Shown here in pieces: positions 51,929 to 60,355 of a stretch of DNA of 64,000 nucleotides. The stretch covers positions 310,001 through 374,000 of the forward strand of contig JBDWGH010000005.1 in assembly GCA_039975855.1 (NCBI GenBank). The letters are read 5' to 3'. This stretch comes from Litorimonas sp039975855. Lineage in GTDB: Bacteria; Pseudomonadota; Alphaproteobacteria; Caulobacterales; Maricaulaceae. Numbering within the stretch: the first letter of the stretch is position 1; every line of letters starts with the position of its first letter. The notes below the pieces were generated by a model. That model saw only the letters and a program-made list of their open reading frames with translations, made no database searches and was not told the origin of the DNA. The position numbers and the translations under genes were made by a program.

Positions 51929-53718
51929 TAAAACGCAGCTGCTTCCAGTGCCATAACTGGTTCTGCGCCTGTCTTGATTTTCGCTAAGTGACTGTCGAGC
52001 ATCGGCAACATGCGGAGCATGAAATAGCGGCCTGTGATGATCTTATTCGGGTAGAATTGATCATTGCTGCCTTCGTCGATTTTGCTTTGAGCGACAACAG
52101 CCATCTTCGTCCACATATAGGCGAGGGTCGCGAGGCCCAGCATGTGCATATAGTCGACGGAACCCGCACCGGCATTGTTCGGGTCGGACATGCCGTTTTG
52201 CATCAACCACATTGTCGCTTCGGTGAGCTTCTTTTGTGCATCGCCCAAACCGGATGTGAAAACGCCAAGATCTTCATTGTCTTTATGTTCGGACAAGAAG
52301 GCTGCGATTTCTTGGTTCAATGTCATGAGTGCGCGTCCGCCATTTCGGGCGAGTTTACGGCCGACCAGGTCAAGCGCTTGGATGCCGTTGGCACCTTCAT
52401 AAATTAGGGCAATACGATTATCGCGAACAAATTGGCTCATGCCCCATTCTTCAACGAAACCATGTCCGCCGAAAATTTGCTGGCAATCAATTGTTGTCTT
52501 CATGGACATGTCAGTGAGGTAGCCTTTAACGACTGGCGTCAATAGACCGAGATAATCATCACATTTTTCGGCCAGTTTTTCATCGCCGGAATGCTTCTCC
52601 ATGTCTTCATGTTTGGAAGCCCAATAAAGGAGCGCACGTCCGGCCTCATTAAAGGCTTTTGTTTCCATCAACATGCGGCGCACATCCGGGTGCACAATAA
52701 TCGGGTCTGCTTGCTTATCGGCATTTTGCGGACCTGTTAGGGCGCGACCCTGAATGCGGTCTTTCGCATAAATCGCCGCATTTTGATAAGCGACTTCGGA
52801 TTGGCCAAGACCTTGCAGGCCAACACCGATACGGGCTTCGTTCATCATGACGAACATGACACGTAGACCTTTATTCTCTTCGCCGATCAAATAGCCTTCA
52901 GCTTCATCATAATTCATGACGCAAGTTGAGTTGCCGTGGATTCCCATTTTTTCCTCAATGGAGCCACAAGAAACAGCATTGCGCTCACCCGGATTTTCAT
53001 TTTCGTCCAATTTGAACTTTGGCACGATAAAGAGAGAAATGCCTTTAGTTCCAGCGGGCGCGCCTTCGATACGCGCGAGGACCAAGTGGACAATGTTGTC
53101 GGACATATCGTGCTCACCAGCGGAGATGAAAATCTTCTGGCCGGAGATTTTATAAGTGCCGTCACCATTTGGAACAGCTTTGGTTTTCAACATACCTAAA
53201 TCAGTGCCGCAATGTGGCTCGGTCAGGTTCATTGTGCCCGTCCATTCACCGGACATCATCTTTGGCAAATAAGTTTGCTTTTGCTCTGGCGAGCCGCCAA
53301 CTTGGATGGCTTTGATCGCGCCGCCTGTGAGGCCCGGATACATGGCAAAAGCCATGTTAGACGATGTCCACATTTCAGAGGCTGCGATTTGCAACATACC
53401 CGGCATGCCTTGGCCACCATATTCGGGGTCCATAGATAATGACGTCCAGCCATTTTCTGTCATCTGCTTATAAGCATCCTTGAAGCCTGTTGGCGTAGTG
53501 ACTGATCCGTCAACATGACGCTTACAGCCTTCATGGTCCCCGACAACATTGAGCGGCGTGAGAACTTCTTCAGCAAATTTTGCGGCTTCGTCGATGATGG
53601 CATCGGCTAGATCAGAATCAACTTCTGAAAACGCATCATATTTTGTGAGGTCTTCAAAGCCGAGAACTTCGTGAAGCAGGAATTTCATATCCCGAACGGG
53701 AGCGTTATAAGATGGCAT
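51928..53718 (-). CDS. Acyl-CoA dehydrogenase with C-terminal extension (ACAD_C type)
   Basis: A 596-residue enzyme: N-terminal helical extension DMKFLLHEVLGFEDLTKYDAF, a standard dehydrogenase core with MNLTEPHCGTDLGMLKTKA and KIFISAGEHDMSDNIVHLVLARI, and an extra C-terminal domain (about 470-590). The catalytic Glu is in ALIYEGANGIQALDL. The group includes large medium/long-chain enzymes of alphaproteobacteria (FadE-like and DmdC-related). The gene follows merR by 14 bases and lies directly under its operator. Confidence 0.94.
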   Translation of the reverse strand: MPSYNAPVRDMKFLLHEVLGFEDLTKYDAFSEVDSDLADAIIDEAAKFAEEVLTPLNVVGDHEGCKRHVDGSVTTPTGFKDAYKQMTENGWTSLSMDPEYGGQGMPGMLQIAASEMWTSSNMAFAMYPGLTGGAIKAIQVGGSPEQKQTYLPKMMSGEWTGTMNLTEPHCGTDLGMLKTKAVPNGDGTYKISGQKIFISAGEHDMSDNIVHLVLARIEGAPAGTKGISLFIVPKFKLDENENPGERNAVSCGSIEEKMGIHGNSTCVMNYDEAEGYLIGEENKGLRVMFVMMNEARIGVGLQGLGQSEVAYQNAAIYAKDRIQGRALTGPQNADKQADPIIVHPDVRRMLMETKAFNEAGRALLYWASKHEDMEKHSGDEKLAEKCDDYLGLLTPVVKGYLTDMSMKTTIDCQQIFGGHGFVEEWGMSQFVRDNRIALIYEGANGIQALDLVGRKLARNGGRALMTLNQEIAAFLSEHKDNEDLGVFTSGLGDAQKKLTEATMWLMQNGMSDPNNAGAGSVDYMHMLGLATLAYMWTKMAVVAQSKIDEGSNDQFYPNKIITGRYFMLRMLPMLDSHLAKIKTGAEPVMALEAAAF

Positions 53719-53732
53719 GGTCGTTAGTCCTA

Positions 53733-54245
53733 TTAAGGGAGTGCAAGTGTGGATTTAGTGTCTGGAGAGCCAGATAAGAAATCGATTGGGTTGCCTGTAA
53801 CGGCTTCGTCTAGGGCGGCTTGGTAGCGGGCGGCCAAGTCAGCAATCGTGCCAGAACCAGGGTCGCTGGCGAGGGCTTCTTCGGCGATAGAAATGACTTC
53901 TGTCATATCCCTATGCAGGATATCCAAATCCCGGCGCCGCTCTGCTAGTCCGTCTAAAATGGCCTGAAAGTTATTTTTACGGCGCTGGATTTCAGCCCGG
54001 TCTGTTACAACACCGTCCGTAATGTCCAAAACGGCTCTAATGTCTTCTAAAGAAAAACCGAGACGTTTGCCGCGCATAATTTTTTCGAACCGCAGACGAT
54101 CGCGCGGGCCGAAAACCCGCACACCGCTTTCGCGTGTTGGAGTCAGTAGACCCTTATCTTCGTAAAAACGAATAGTGCGCGGCGTAACACTGAAAATTTC
54201 AGCGAAGGTCTTAATGCCCCATTTCTGATGTTCTTTACTTTCCAT
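53733..54245 (-). CDS. MerR-family regulator of the acyl-CoA operon (LiuR-like)
   Basis: A 170-residue regulator starting at ATG 54245. The N-terminal winged HTH reads IKTFAEIFSVTPRTIRFYEDKGLLTPTRE, followed by the wing GVRVFGPRDRLRFEKIMRGKRLGFSLEDI, and a helical dimerisation region. No cysteine metal site is seen, consistent with LiuR-type members that respond to acyl-CoA metabolism instead of metals. The operator palindrome lies 16 bases upstream, so autoregulation is likely. The GTG at 54275 would place the start inside the operator and is not preferred. No ribosome site is evident. Confidence 0.85.
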   Translation of the reverse strand: MESKEHQKWGIKTFAEIFSVTPRTIRFYEDKGLLTPTRESGVRVFGPRDRLRFEKIMRGKRLGFSLEDIRAVLDITDGVVTDRAEIQRRKNNFQAILDGLAERRRDLDILHRDMTEVISIAEEALASDPGSGTIADLAARYQAALDEAVTGNPIDFLSGSPDTKSTLALP

Positions 54246-54260
54246 GATGGGTAGATAGCT

Positions 54261-54290
54261 GACGTTAACGTTCACGTCAACGTTAACGTC
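54261..54290. promoter_or_regulatory. 30-bp near-perfect palindromic MerR operator
   Basis: The outer arms GACGTTAACGTT (54261-54272) and AACGTTAACGTC (54279-54290) are exact complements, and the inner six bases CACGTC complete a palindrome in which only one base pair of fifteen (C/C at 54273/54278) fails. Each arm also holds the palindrome ACGTTAACGT. The ACGT-rich symmetry is like the LiuR operator type for MerR regulators of branched-chain and fatty acid catabolism. Confidence 0.8.
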
Positions 54291-54354
54291 GATCGAATCT
54301 TTGCGACACTTTGACAGAATAGCCCTCTAAAGCTGCAGTAAAAAGGTTAACGGC

Positions 54355-54370
54355 TTAACGTCGCGTTAAC
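54355..54370 (+). promoter_or_regulatory. CtrA-like box upstream of the PodJ-like gene
   Basis: TTAA-CGTCGCG-TTAAC matches the CtrA consensus TTAA-N7-TTAA(C) exactly, about 104 bases before the scaffold start. A second TTAA precedes it at 54347-54350, and GTTAACG (54346-54352)/CGTTAAC (54364-54370) makes an inverted repeat. Because ACGTTAAC also occurs in the nearby MerR operator, MerR binding is an alternative explanation. Confidence 0.5.
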
Positions 54371-54473
54371 TACGTTCGGGGTCTAACGAGACAAACCATA
54401 GCCCAAATTGTGTCGATTCATATTCTATGTTTCCGGTAGCATTCGGGCGATGCCATTGGGGAAGACTGCGCTG

Positions 54474-57029
54474 ATGCCAAGCAAAGCCGCGAAAACACCG
54501 ACGAAAAAGACGGCTGGGAAGACCAGCAAGTCTGCGGTTAAGGCTGCGCCAAAGCGTACTACTGTCGCAACTTTGGCTCAAAACCTGAAATCTCTCGAAT
54601 CTCGTCTCAAAGGCGCAGACACTAAGAACCGGAATGCCTTGAAGGCGTTGCAGAGTGTCGTTGAAGACATAAAGACGACCGCCAATCAAAGCACGACCAC
54701 CCAAAAGGCCGCACTCACGCGTGGACTTAATCAAATTGAAATCCGCATGGAGACCTATTTGGACCGTGCGGTCTCAGAGGCGCGTGCGGGCGTTCGGTCA
54801 GAGTTAGCGAATGTAACGGCGGCAGGGTCTGACCTTTCCACATTAGAGCACGCCTTACAGGCGGCGCATGGCCGGTTGGACGATTTGGACGCCGCGCAGC
54901 GAGAGTCTTTAGGACGGCTCAATCGTCACATCGCGGATCTCGCTACCTCTGTAGAGCGCCGCTTAATCGGTGAAACGAAAGCGCGCGAGGCGGCCTCCGC
55001 CGCTTTAGAAGCGAAGATCGATGCTGTCCGAAACGGAATCGAAACCCGCGTTGATCAGGTTGAGCAAGATACAGCCGATGCTCTGCAAGCGGTAGGTGCA
55101 AAAATCTCAGAATTCGCAGACATACTCGAAGATAGAGCCAAGATGTCTGACGTGGATACGGCTGAGCGTTTGGCGGATTTAGCGCAAGAGACACAGTCTG
55201 AATTCAACTCAGTCCAGACGGATGTGACAACACGTTTGGAAGCTTTGGAAATGATCGCCTCCAATTGGTCGCCTTCTGATCAACACGCTTTAATCGCCGC
55301 GAACCCCTATCTTCCAGCGAATGCCGACGATCCTCGCATTGATCAAATGGGTGAGATGATTCAGGCCCTACAAGATGAGTTGAGCCGGATGCATGCACGT
55401 ATGGCGTCGATTCAAGATCCGGCCATTGTCGCACCTAACAATGTGGTGCCAATGCCCGCTCCAATGAATGTGGCGCAAGACAACCCATATGCCGCGGCCG
55501 TTCGGGCGCTCGAAGTTAACGCATCAGAGACAGCATTACCGCAGGTGGCCGTAGAGGCCGCGACGCCGGTCCAGACAACACCTGCAGCGGACTCGCACAT
55601 TCCACAAGAATTTGATCCTACAGCTTTTAGCGCGCCGCCAATCGCGTCACCGGCATTTACACCGCCTCCTGCGCCAATCCCGGCTCCTGCACCTTTGACT
55701 GCGCCGTCATCCCCCGCCCAAGCGGCTCCGCCGGCTATGCCAATTCCGCCATTGGCGCCTCCAATGGCGAGCACTGGGTCGTTTGCGCCGGCGCCTGACG
55801 CCGTTCAGGGGAATGAACCCCTCATGCCTGCGCCGCTGCCTGTCTCGACCTATGATGATCCTGCCTATGCAGAAGGCGACGAGATGCGCGCCGAACGCAT
55901 TGGCGGTCAAACCTCAAAACGACCAAGTCTTCCAATTTCTGGCCGAAACCTTCGCGTTGCGGCTTTAGCGGTCGGTGTCGGGGTGGTTGGCTTACTCGCT
56001 GCAAAAATGGTTTTGGGCGGTCCTGAAGCAACCTCAACGGAAGCGCGAAATGAAGTTCCGACTTTTGCCCCTACACAAGAGAGAATTCAAAACGCAGAGC
56101 TGAACCTTCCGAACCAGATCGAAGACCAGCCTCTCGTCGCGACGCCGCCACTGGGCGAATATGCGGAAACCCAAACGCCAACATTGGCCGCGGGTGCACA
56201 AGATACCTTGGACGCAGCCGTGCAAGCCGGAAACCCGATCGCACAATTCCAGAAAGGTCTCGTCCAATTGCAGGCCGGACAAATGGAAGAAGGCGCACGA
56301 TTGATACGTCTGGCGGCAAATCGCAATCAGCCCGCCGCCCAATACCGTCTGGCGAAACTCTATGAGTCGGGTACAGGTATCGCCAAAGACCCTATCACGG
56401 CGCGAGAACTTATTGAGCGCGCGGCGCGCGGCGGCAACCGGATCGCCATGCATGATCTCGGCAATTACCATGCCTATGGTCAAGGCGGTTTGGACCGCGA
56501 TATGGGCGAAGCCCTTGATTGGTTCACCAAAGCCGCCGATCGCGGCGTTGTTGACAGCCAGTTTAACGTCGCTTTCCTGCGTGAAGGCAATGAAGGTGTG
56601 CCGGCTGATATAGAGACCGCTCTGTTCTGGTATTTCGTCGCGGCCCGTCAAGGCGACCAGGGCGCCCCTGACCGCATCGCCATTCTCAGCGAGCAGCTCG
56701 ATGCGTCCACGATCGCCGGCATTCAATCTCGGGCGGACCGATTTAATCCAAAACCTGTCGACGAGGCCGCGAATGGCGTCTTCAGGAACGTACCTTGGTC
56801 TAAAACAGCACGTTCAGCATCGCCGGCTCAATCTGCACAGATCATAAAAATTCGCGAAGCCCAAACCCTGTTGAGTGAACTCGGCTATCAAGTCGGATCG
56901 CCAGACGGAATTGCTGGCGCGAAAACGCGCGATGCGGTCAAATCATTCGAAGCCGTCAACGGCCTGCCGCAAACCGGACAAGTCACAGATGAGCTGCTCC
57001 GCAAATTAGAGATGGCATCCGGCGCATAA
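54474..57029 (+). CDS. PodJ-like polar scaffold: coiled coil, TM, Sel1 repeats, peptidoglycan-binding domain
   Basis: An 851-residue protein from ATG 54474 (an earlier ATG at 54450 is possible). Residues 1-30 are Lys/Ala-rich; about 30-290 are heptad-like coiled coil; about 310-455 are acidic then Pro/Ala-rich and probably disordered; one membrane helix lies at about 492-513 (VAALAVGVGVVGLLAAKMVL). Beyond it, Sel1-type repeats (about 580-735, e.g. AAQYRLAKLYESGTGIAKD) and a final peptidoglycan-binding-1 domain (about 790-845, LLSELGYQVGSPDGIAGAKTRDAV). Cytoplasmic coiled coil, one anchor and periplasmic Sel1/PG-binding is the architecture of Caulobacter PodJ, which organises the new pole. Orthology is an inference. 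Confidence 0.78.
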   Translation: MPSKAAKTPTKKTAGKTSKSAVKAAPKRTTVATLAQNLKSLESRLKGADTKNRNALKALQSVVEDIKTTANQSTTTQKAALTRGLNQIEIRMETYLDRAVSEARAGVRSELANVTAAGSDLSTLEHALQAAHGRLDDLDAAQRESLGRLNRHIADLATSVERRLIGETKAREAASAALEAKIDAVRNGIETRVDQVEQDTADALQAVGAKISEFADILEDRAKMSDVDTAERLADLAQETQSEFNSVQTDVTTRLEALEMIASNWSPSDQHALIAANPYLPANADDPRIDQMGEMIQALQDELSRMHARMASIQDPAIVAPNNVVPMPAPMNVAQDNPYAAAVRALEVNASETALPQVAVEAATPVQTTPAADSHIPQEFDPTAFSAPPIASPAFTPPPAPIPAPAPLTAPSSPAQAAPPAMPIPPLAPPMASTGSFAPAPDAVQGNEPLMPAPLPVSTYDDPAYAEGDEMRAERIGGQTSKRPSLPISGRNLRVAALAVGVGVVGLLAAKMVLGGPEATSTEARNEVPTFAPTQERIQNAELNLPNQIEDQPLVATPPLGEYAETQTPTLAAGAQDTLDAAVQAGNPIAQFQKGLVQLQAGQMEEGARLIRLAANRNQPAAQYRLAKLYESGTGIAKDPITARELIERAARGGNRIAMHDLGNYHAYGQGGLDRDMGEALDWFTKAADRGVVDSQFNVAFLREGNEGVPADIETALFWYFVAARQGDQGAPDRIAILSEQLDASTIAGIQSRADRFNPKPVDEAANGVFRNVPWSKTARSASPAQSAQIIKIREAQTLLSELGYQVGSPDGIAGAKTRDAVKSFEAVNGLPQTGQVTDELLRKLEMASGA

Positions 57030-57041
57030 GCCGAAGGCTCA

Positions 57042-57074
57042 AGCCCAGGCGCATGGCGCCAAGAGGGCTCTTTC
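57042..57074 (+). terminator. Weak terminator-like hairpin after the PodJ-like gene
   Basis: GGCGC (57048-57052) pairs with GCGCC (57056-57060), and outer AGCCC (57042-57046) can pair with GGGCT (57065-57069), followed by CTTTC. The U-run is short. Confidence 0.35.
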
Positions 57075-57223
57075 GAACACCCAGCTTTGATTCCGCAACG
57101 GGACATTAGCCGCAAACATATGATCTGATTTGTAAATGGCTCAATGCTTTGACCGTCGCCATTTCTCGTGAGTTTGTGTGTCTGCCGTTTCGTGTGTCTC
57201 TCAGTTTAAATGAGTGGGGATGT

Positions 57224-57430
57224 TCGCGTGGGTGGTCAGGCTCTCGTGCAAACGAGCGTAAATAATATGTTTTCGAGCCCTTCCAACATCCATTGTCAGA
57301 GGAATCCCACGCGACGACGCCTTTCTGCGCTGACGGCCGAGCTACCCAGTCGAGGGGTAAACAGCTCGCATCAGGCCACCCAACTCCACAAGCGTTACCA
57401 CGTTTCGTCCAATGACAAGCGTCGCTTCTC
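57224..57430. ncRNA. Structured intergenic stretch, candidate non-coding RNA
   Basis: The 57030-57690 gap lacks a convincing gene: frames on both strands are open over the same stretch but use unusual residues (many His, Trp, Cys, Arg). It is rich in pairing: TCGCGTGGG (57224-57232) with CCCACGCGA (57306-57314), 9 bp perfect; inside it CTCGT-GCAA-ACGAG (57243-57256); then GAGC-TACCC (57339-57347) with GGGTA...GCTC (57355-57367); and AAGCG/CGCTT (near 57417-57427). The strand is not clear, and no tmRNA, RNase P or 6S signature was found. A decayed mobile element is an alternative. Confidence 0.35.
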
Positions 57431-57690
57431 TCCGACCAAGCCAGCGTGCACATGGTCGCCCGTTGAAAGAAGACAAGAATAAATATGCGGCACAAAAACA
57501 AAAACGCGGATGCATCTTTTGAATAAAATTCTAAGCGATTGAAAAACAGAGACTTTAGATGCCATCGATCTATCCAAAACAAGGATTGGGTATAAAGGCA
57601 CTATAAGAACTGCAGGTTGCTTCTTTGAGTTTCACTATGCTGGCAAATTTGGGTTGCGAAGTTGATGCGAGAACATGTTTGTTGCTGATA

Positions 57691-57840
57691 TTAACCGAGC
57701 AAAATCACTATTAAGAACGCCGTTGCGAGACCTGATGCGAAAACTATGCCCACGTATAATAGACCGCGATGATCACTTACTTCCAACTCCGCCTTGTCTA
57801 GACCAATTGAAATAAAGACCTTATCCATAAAGTTTGTCAT
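57691..57840 (-). CDS. 49-residue membrane protein, paralogue of the one at 42674
   Basis: A short frame whose ATG overlaps the TGA of the upstream methyltransferase gene (ATGA), so it is translationally coupled. The product begins MTNFMDKVFISIGLDKAELE, then a short charged turn (DHRG) and a membrane helix to the C-terminus (LLYVGIVFASGLATAFLIVILLG spans about 27-49). The head shares seven of the first 19 residues with the small protein at 42674-42838. A longer frame to 57909 exists but would run through the methyltransferase end. Function unknown. Confidence 0.78.
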   Translation of the reverse strand: MTNFMDKVFISIGLDKAELEVSDHRGLLYVGIVFASGLATAFLIVILLG

Positions 57841-58481
57841 GATTTTAGGGACTTCGTTTGCGGAGCCCGTGCGATTGTAAATACGGAGTCGCTTTCTTTG
57901 GGTTGCCAAATATGGATAATTTTAAAGCCCTTCAATTCCATCCAATTTGTAAGTTCGACTTCACTAAAGCTATTAATGCGTGGCAGAATACCGAGAATGT
58001 GTCCGAGTTTTAGAACTGGCCTCATAAGACCGAGTTTTCCTTTTAGGCAGGGTGTGCTTGCAACGAAAATTCCCCCAGGTTCCAAGAGGTCATATACCTG
58101 GGATATCGCAGCCTCAGGGTCTTCCAAAAGATGGATCAAGGATAAAGCCAATATCGCATCATAGTGTTTACCCTCTTTACTCAAATCATTCAGACTGGCT
58201 TGGCTAAATTTGACATTGGTAATGCCTCGCTCCGCTTGTTGACTCTTCGCGATATCAATCATGCGATCCGCGATATCCGTCGCATCGATGTGTTTGACGT
58301 AAGCGGCATGGGTTAACGCTGTACCACCAGATCCACAACCAAGTTCAAGAACCTCCATGTCTGGATGGAGATATTCCTGCGTTGTCTTGAGCTTAATACG
58401 ATAGGTATCTTGGTTTGCTATTGGCTTTGTGAAATACATTTTCGCAATGCGGTTCCAAAAGCGCGCGTCTTTTTTAGTCAT
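57837..58481 (-). CDS. Class I SAM-dependent methyltransferase (second of pair)
   Basis: A 214-residue methyltransferase starting at MTKKDARFWNRIAKMYF. Motif I is VLELGCGSGGTAL (about 44-56), the acidic strand-2 residue lies in IDATDIAD, and the post-motif LALSLIHLLEDPEAAI and LLEPGGIFVASTPCL are typical of UbiE-like enzymes. The N-terminal FWNRIAKMYFTKPIANQDTYRIKL block is a recognised group of bacterial methyltransferases of unknown substrate. It overlaps the preceding methyltransferase gene by eight bases. Confidence 0.87.
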   Translation of the reverse strand: MTKKDARFWNRIAKMYFTKPIANQDTYRIKLKTTQEYLHPDMEVLELGCGSGGTALTHAAYVKHIDATDIADRMIDIAKSQQAERGITNVKFSQASLNDLSKEGKHYDAILALSLIHLLEDPEAAISQVYDLLEPGGIFVASTPCLKGKLGLMRPVLKLGHILGILPRINSFSEVELTNWMELKGFKIIHIWQPKESDSVFTIARAPQTKSLKS

Positions 58482-59247
58482 GTTTTGTGTCCTCAAAAAA
58501 GGGTTTTTGGGCTGCGCAAGCAATGCTCATCTTATCGAAGTCTCCCGTACTAAGGGCTCGTATTGGGCGGACAGCCTTCAGCCCAACCTGATCAAGCCAA
58601 GCTATGGCCCTGACCTCATCAATTGCATGTGTGCGCCAGCGAAATTGTATAGCCCGTCCTATAACAGATTTTCGTGTTACACATATGAGCAGAGTTCCGC
58701 CGGGTTTAAGAACGCGAACCATCTCAGCTAATGCTATTTGAGGATCGGATATGTGTTCGATCACGTGAGCAGCCAGTACAATATCGAAACAATTATTTGG
58801 GTATGGTAACTGCCGAATATCGCCTTTCGAAAAAGAGCCTTTCCAACCCCGAGTCTTTAGGGCTTCCCGCGCTTTTTTTAGCATAGCTTTGGACACATCC
58901 AGCCCGTGCAGCTCGGCATTCCCATTTACCATATCCGCACAGGCCGCAAGAAATGCGCCCGTTCCGACTCCGCAATCAAGAATGCGCGGCGAAGCCACAT
59001 CATCAAGCAAAACACTATCGGGGAGGGCTTTAGAAAGTAAGATGCGGTAAGCTTCAGGTGTTTCGAATTTACTGAGTGTTTTGTCCCAGATCGTGGCAAT
59101 CGCATCATAGCGATTTGATAGCTCATCTGCTGTATGGGCACGGCGGCCAAGTTGGATATTCCAACTGCCAAACCACTGAGATACGATAGGTATGGCCTTG
59201 GTATTGCTGAAAGTAGATTGGGGAAACGTATTTGAATTCGTAAGCAT
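58474..59247 (-). CDS. Class I SAM-dependent methyltransferase (first of pair)
   Basis: A 257-residue methyltransferase. Motif I is ILDCGVGTGAFLA (about 88-100), strand-2 acidic residue in LHGLDVSKAML, and DIVLAAHVIEHISDPQIALAEMVRVLKPGGTLLI is the methyltransferase-11 block. Cytoplasmic, substrate unknown; lipid or quinone-like targets are possible. GGAG precedes the ATG. It heads an operon with the second methyltransferase and the small membrane protein; the LysR gene lies 112 bases upstream on the same strand. Confidence 0.88.
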   Translation of the reverse strand: MLTNSNTFPQSTFSNTKAIPIVSQWFGSWNIQLGRRAHTADELSNRYDAIATIWDKTLSKFETPEAYRILLSKALPDSVLLDDVASPRILDCGVGTGAFLAACADMVNGNAELHGLDVSKAMLKKAREALKTRGWKGSFSKGDIRQLPYPNNCFDIVLAAHVIEHISDPQIALAEMVRVLKPGGTLLICVTRKSVIGRAIQFRWRTHAIDEVRAIAWLDQVGLKAVRPIRALSTGDFDKMSIACAAQKPFFEDTKHD

Positions 59248-59359
59248 TTTGATCTCCAGTTTTGATTTACCAGAGGTTAGACATGCGGAAATCGTTTATA
59301 AATTGGCGAAAAACTTGGACCTGCAATACGAAAATTGGGGAACTGGCTTGGTCGTAAAT

Positions 59360-60265
59360 TCAAAGGTCCAATTTTAGCTGAGGTTTCAATTCAGTCGAAA
59401 TATGGTCATAGACAATTCTGATCTTACGACTTGTGTGTAGCTCTCTATGTGTAACCAACCACACCGGAACGGGAAGAGTGGGTAAGCCCACATCCAATGT
59501 TTCAAGCTCTTCAAAATGCTCGATTAGGTTTTTCGTTGGTATTGTAATTCCAAGACCGTGACTAACAAGTGCCGCGGCAGCTGCACCGCTTTCTGAGCAG
59601 ACTACAATATTCTTTTCAGTTAGGTTGAGTCCGAATTGATTGAAAACTTGAACGGAGCGCTGGGGTGTTTCAAATCCAATGAAATCGTGCCCGTTCATAT
59701 CGGCAAGGGTTTTCGGACGCCCGCGTCTATCTAGATAACCTTTACTTGCAGCAAAATGCGCCGTCAGGTCACCAATTCGTTTCGCAATTAAATCTGGCTG
59801 TGTTGGACGGGCATGACGGATGGCAATGTCAGCTTCGCGTTTTTTAAGGTCTTGAAGCGTGTTTGATACGATGAGTTCAATTTGAATGTCTGGTGCCACA
59901 TCCCGCAAAGACCTCAATATTGCTGGAAGATAGTAACAGGCAATCATATCACTTGTCGTAATAACAACACGCCCTTTCACGGACTGAGCCTGCCCAGCCG
60001 CGACCAAGGATACCTGTTCAGCCGCCTCAAACATCGCACGAACATGATCAACAAGTTCAAGCCCGGATTCGGTCAAGGCGGATGAACGGTGACCTCGTTC
60101 GAATAGTGTTACACCGAGGGTTATTTCAAGCGCTGAAATCTGTCTGCTCAATGTTGGTTGGGTTACGCCCAAAAGTCTGGCGGCAGCCGATAAGGACCCC
60201 CCTTCAACTGTGGCAAGGAACCCTCGGGCATGATTCCAATCAAAATGTGTTGTTTTCCAGTTCAT
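59360..60265 (-). CDS. LysR-family transcriptional regulator
   Basis: A 301-residue LysR protein. The HTH is FDWNHARGFLATVEGGSLSAAARLLGVTQPTLSRQISALEITLGVTLFERG (about 8-58); the effector-binding domain follows with QIELIVSNTLQDLKKREADIAIRHA (about 118-142). The family usually activates a divergent gene; here the secreted-protein gene at 60356 is divergent, while two methyltransferase genes lie downstream. The 90-base divergent gap contains AT-rich half-symmetry (TATGTCATATCATATA) suitable for LysR binding. Confidence 0.92.
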   Translation of the reverse strand: MNWKTTHFDWNHARGFLATVEGGSLSAAARLLGVTQPTLSRQISALEITLGVTLFERGHRSSALTESGLELVDHVRAMFEAAEQVSLVAAGQAQSVKGRVVITTSDMIACYYLPAILRSLRDVAPDIQIELIVSNTLQDLKKREADIAIRHARPTQPDLIAKRIGDLTAHFAASKGYLDRRGRPKTLADMNGHDFIGFETPQRSVQVFNQFGLNLTEKNIVVCSESGAAAAALVSHGLGITIPTKNLIEHFEELETLDVGLPTLPVPVWLVTHRELHTSRKIRIVYDHISTELKPQLKLDL

Positions 60266-60355
60266 CGATTATTGTATGTCATATCATATATTTTCGGCAA
60301 TTTACTCCTATTTTCGTATGGGCAACTTTACTTCAAGAAAGCAAGGAGAAAGATT

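Noticed and set aside
56034..56726. 230-residue frame antisense to the PodJ-like gene
   Set aside because: It mirrors the Sel1-repeat coding frame, has no start context of its own, and codon periodicity belongs to the plus strand.
57243..57270. GCAAACGAG stretch considered as a tmRNA tag start
   Set aside because: The frame gives ANERK and stops at once, without an Ala-Ala ending, and no tRNA-like acceptor domain is nearby.
57106..57582. 158-residue minus-strand frame in the large gap
   Set aside because: Its composition (many Trp, Cys, His, Arg) is unlike the neighbours, no family is recognised and the region is strongly paired as RNA.
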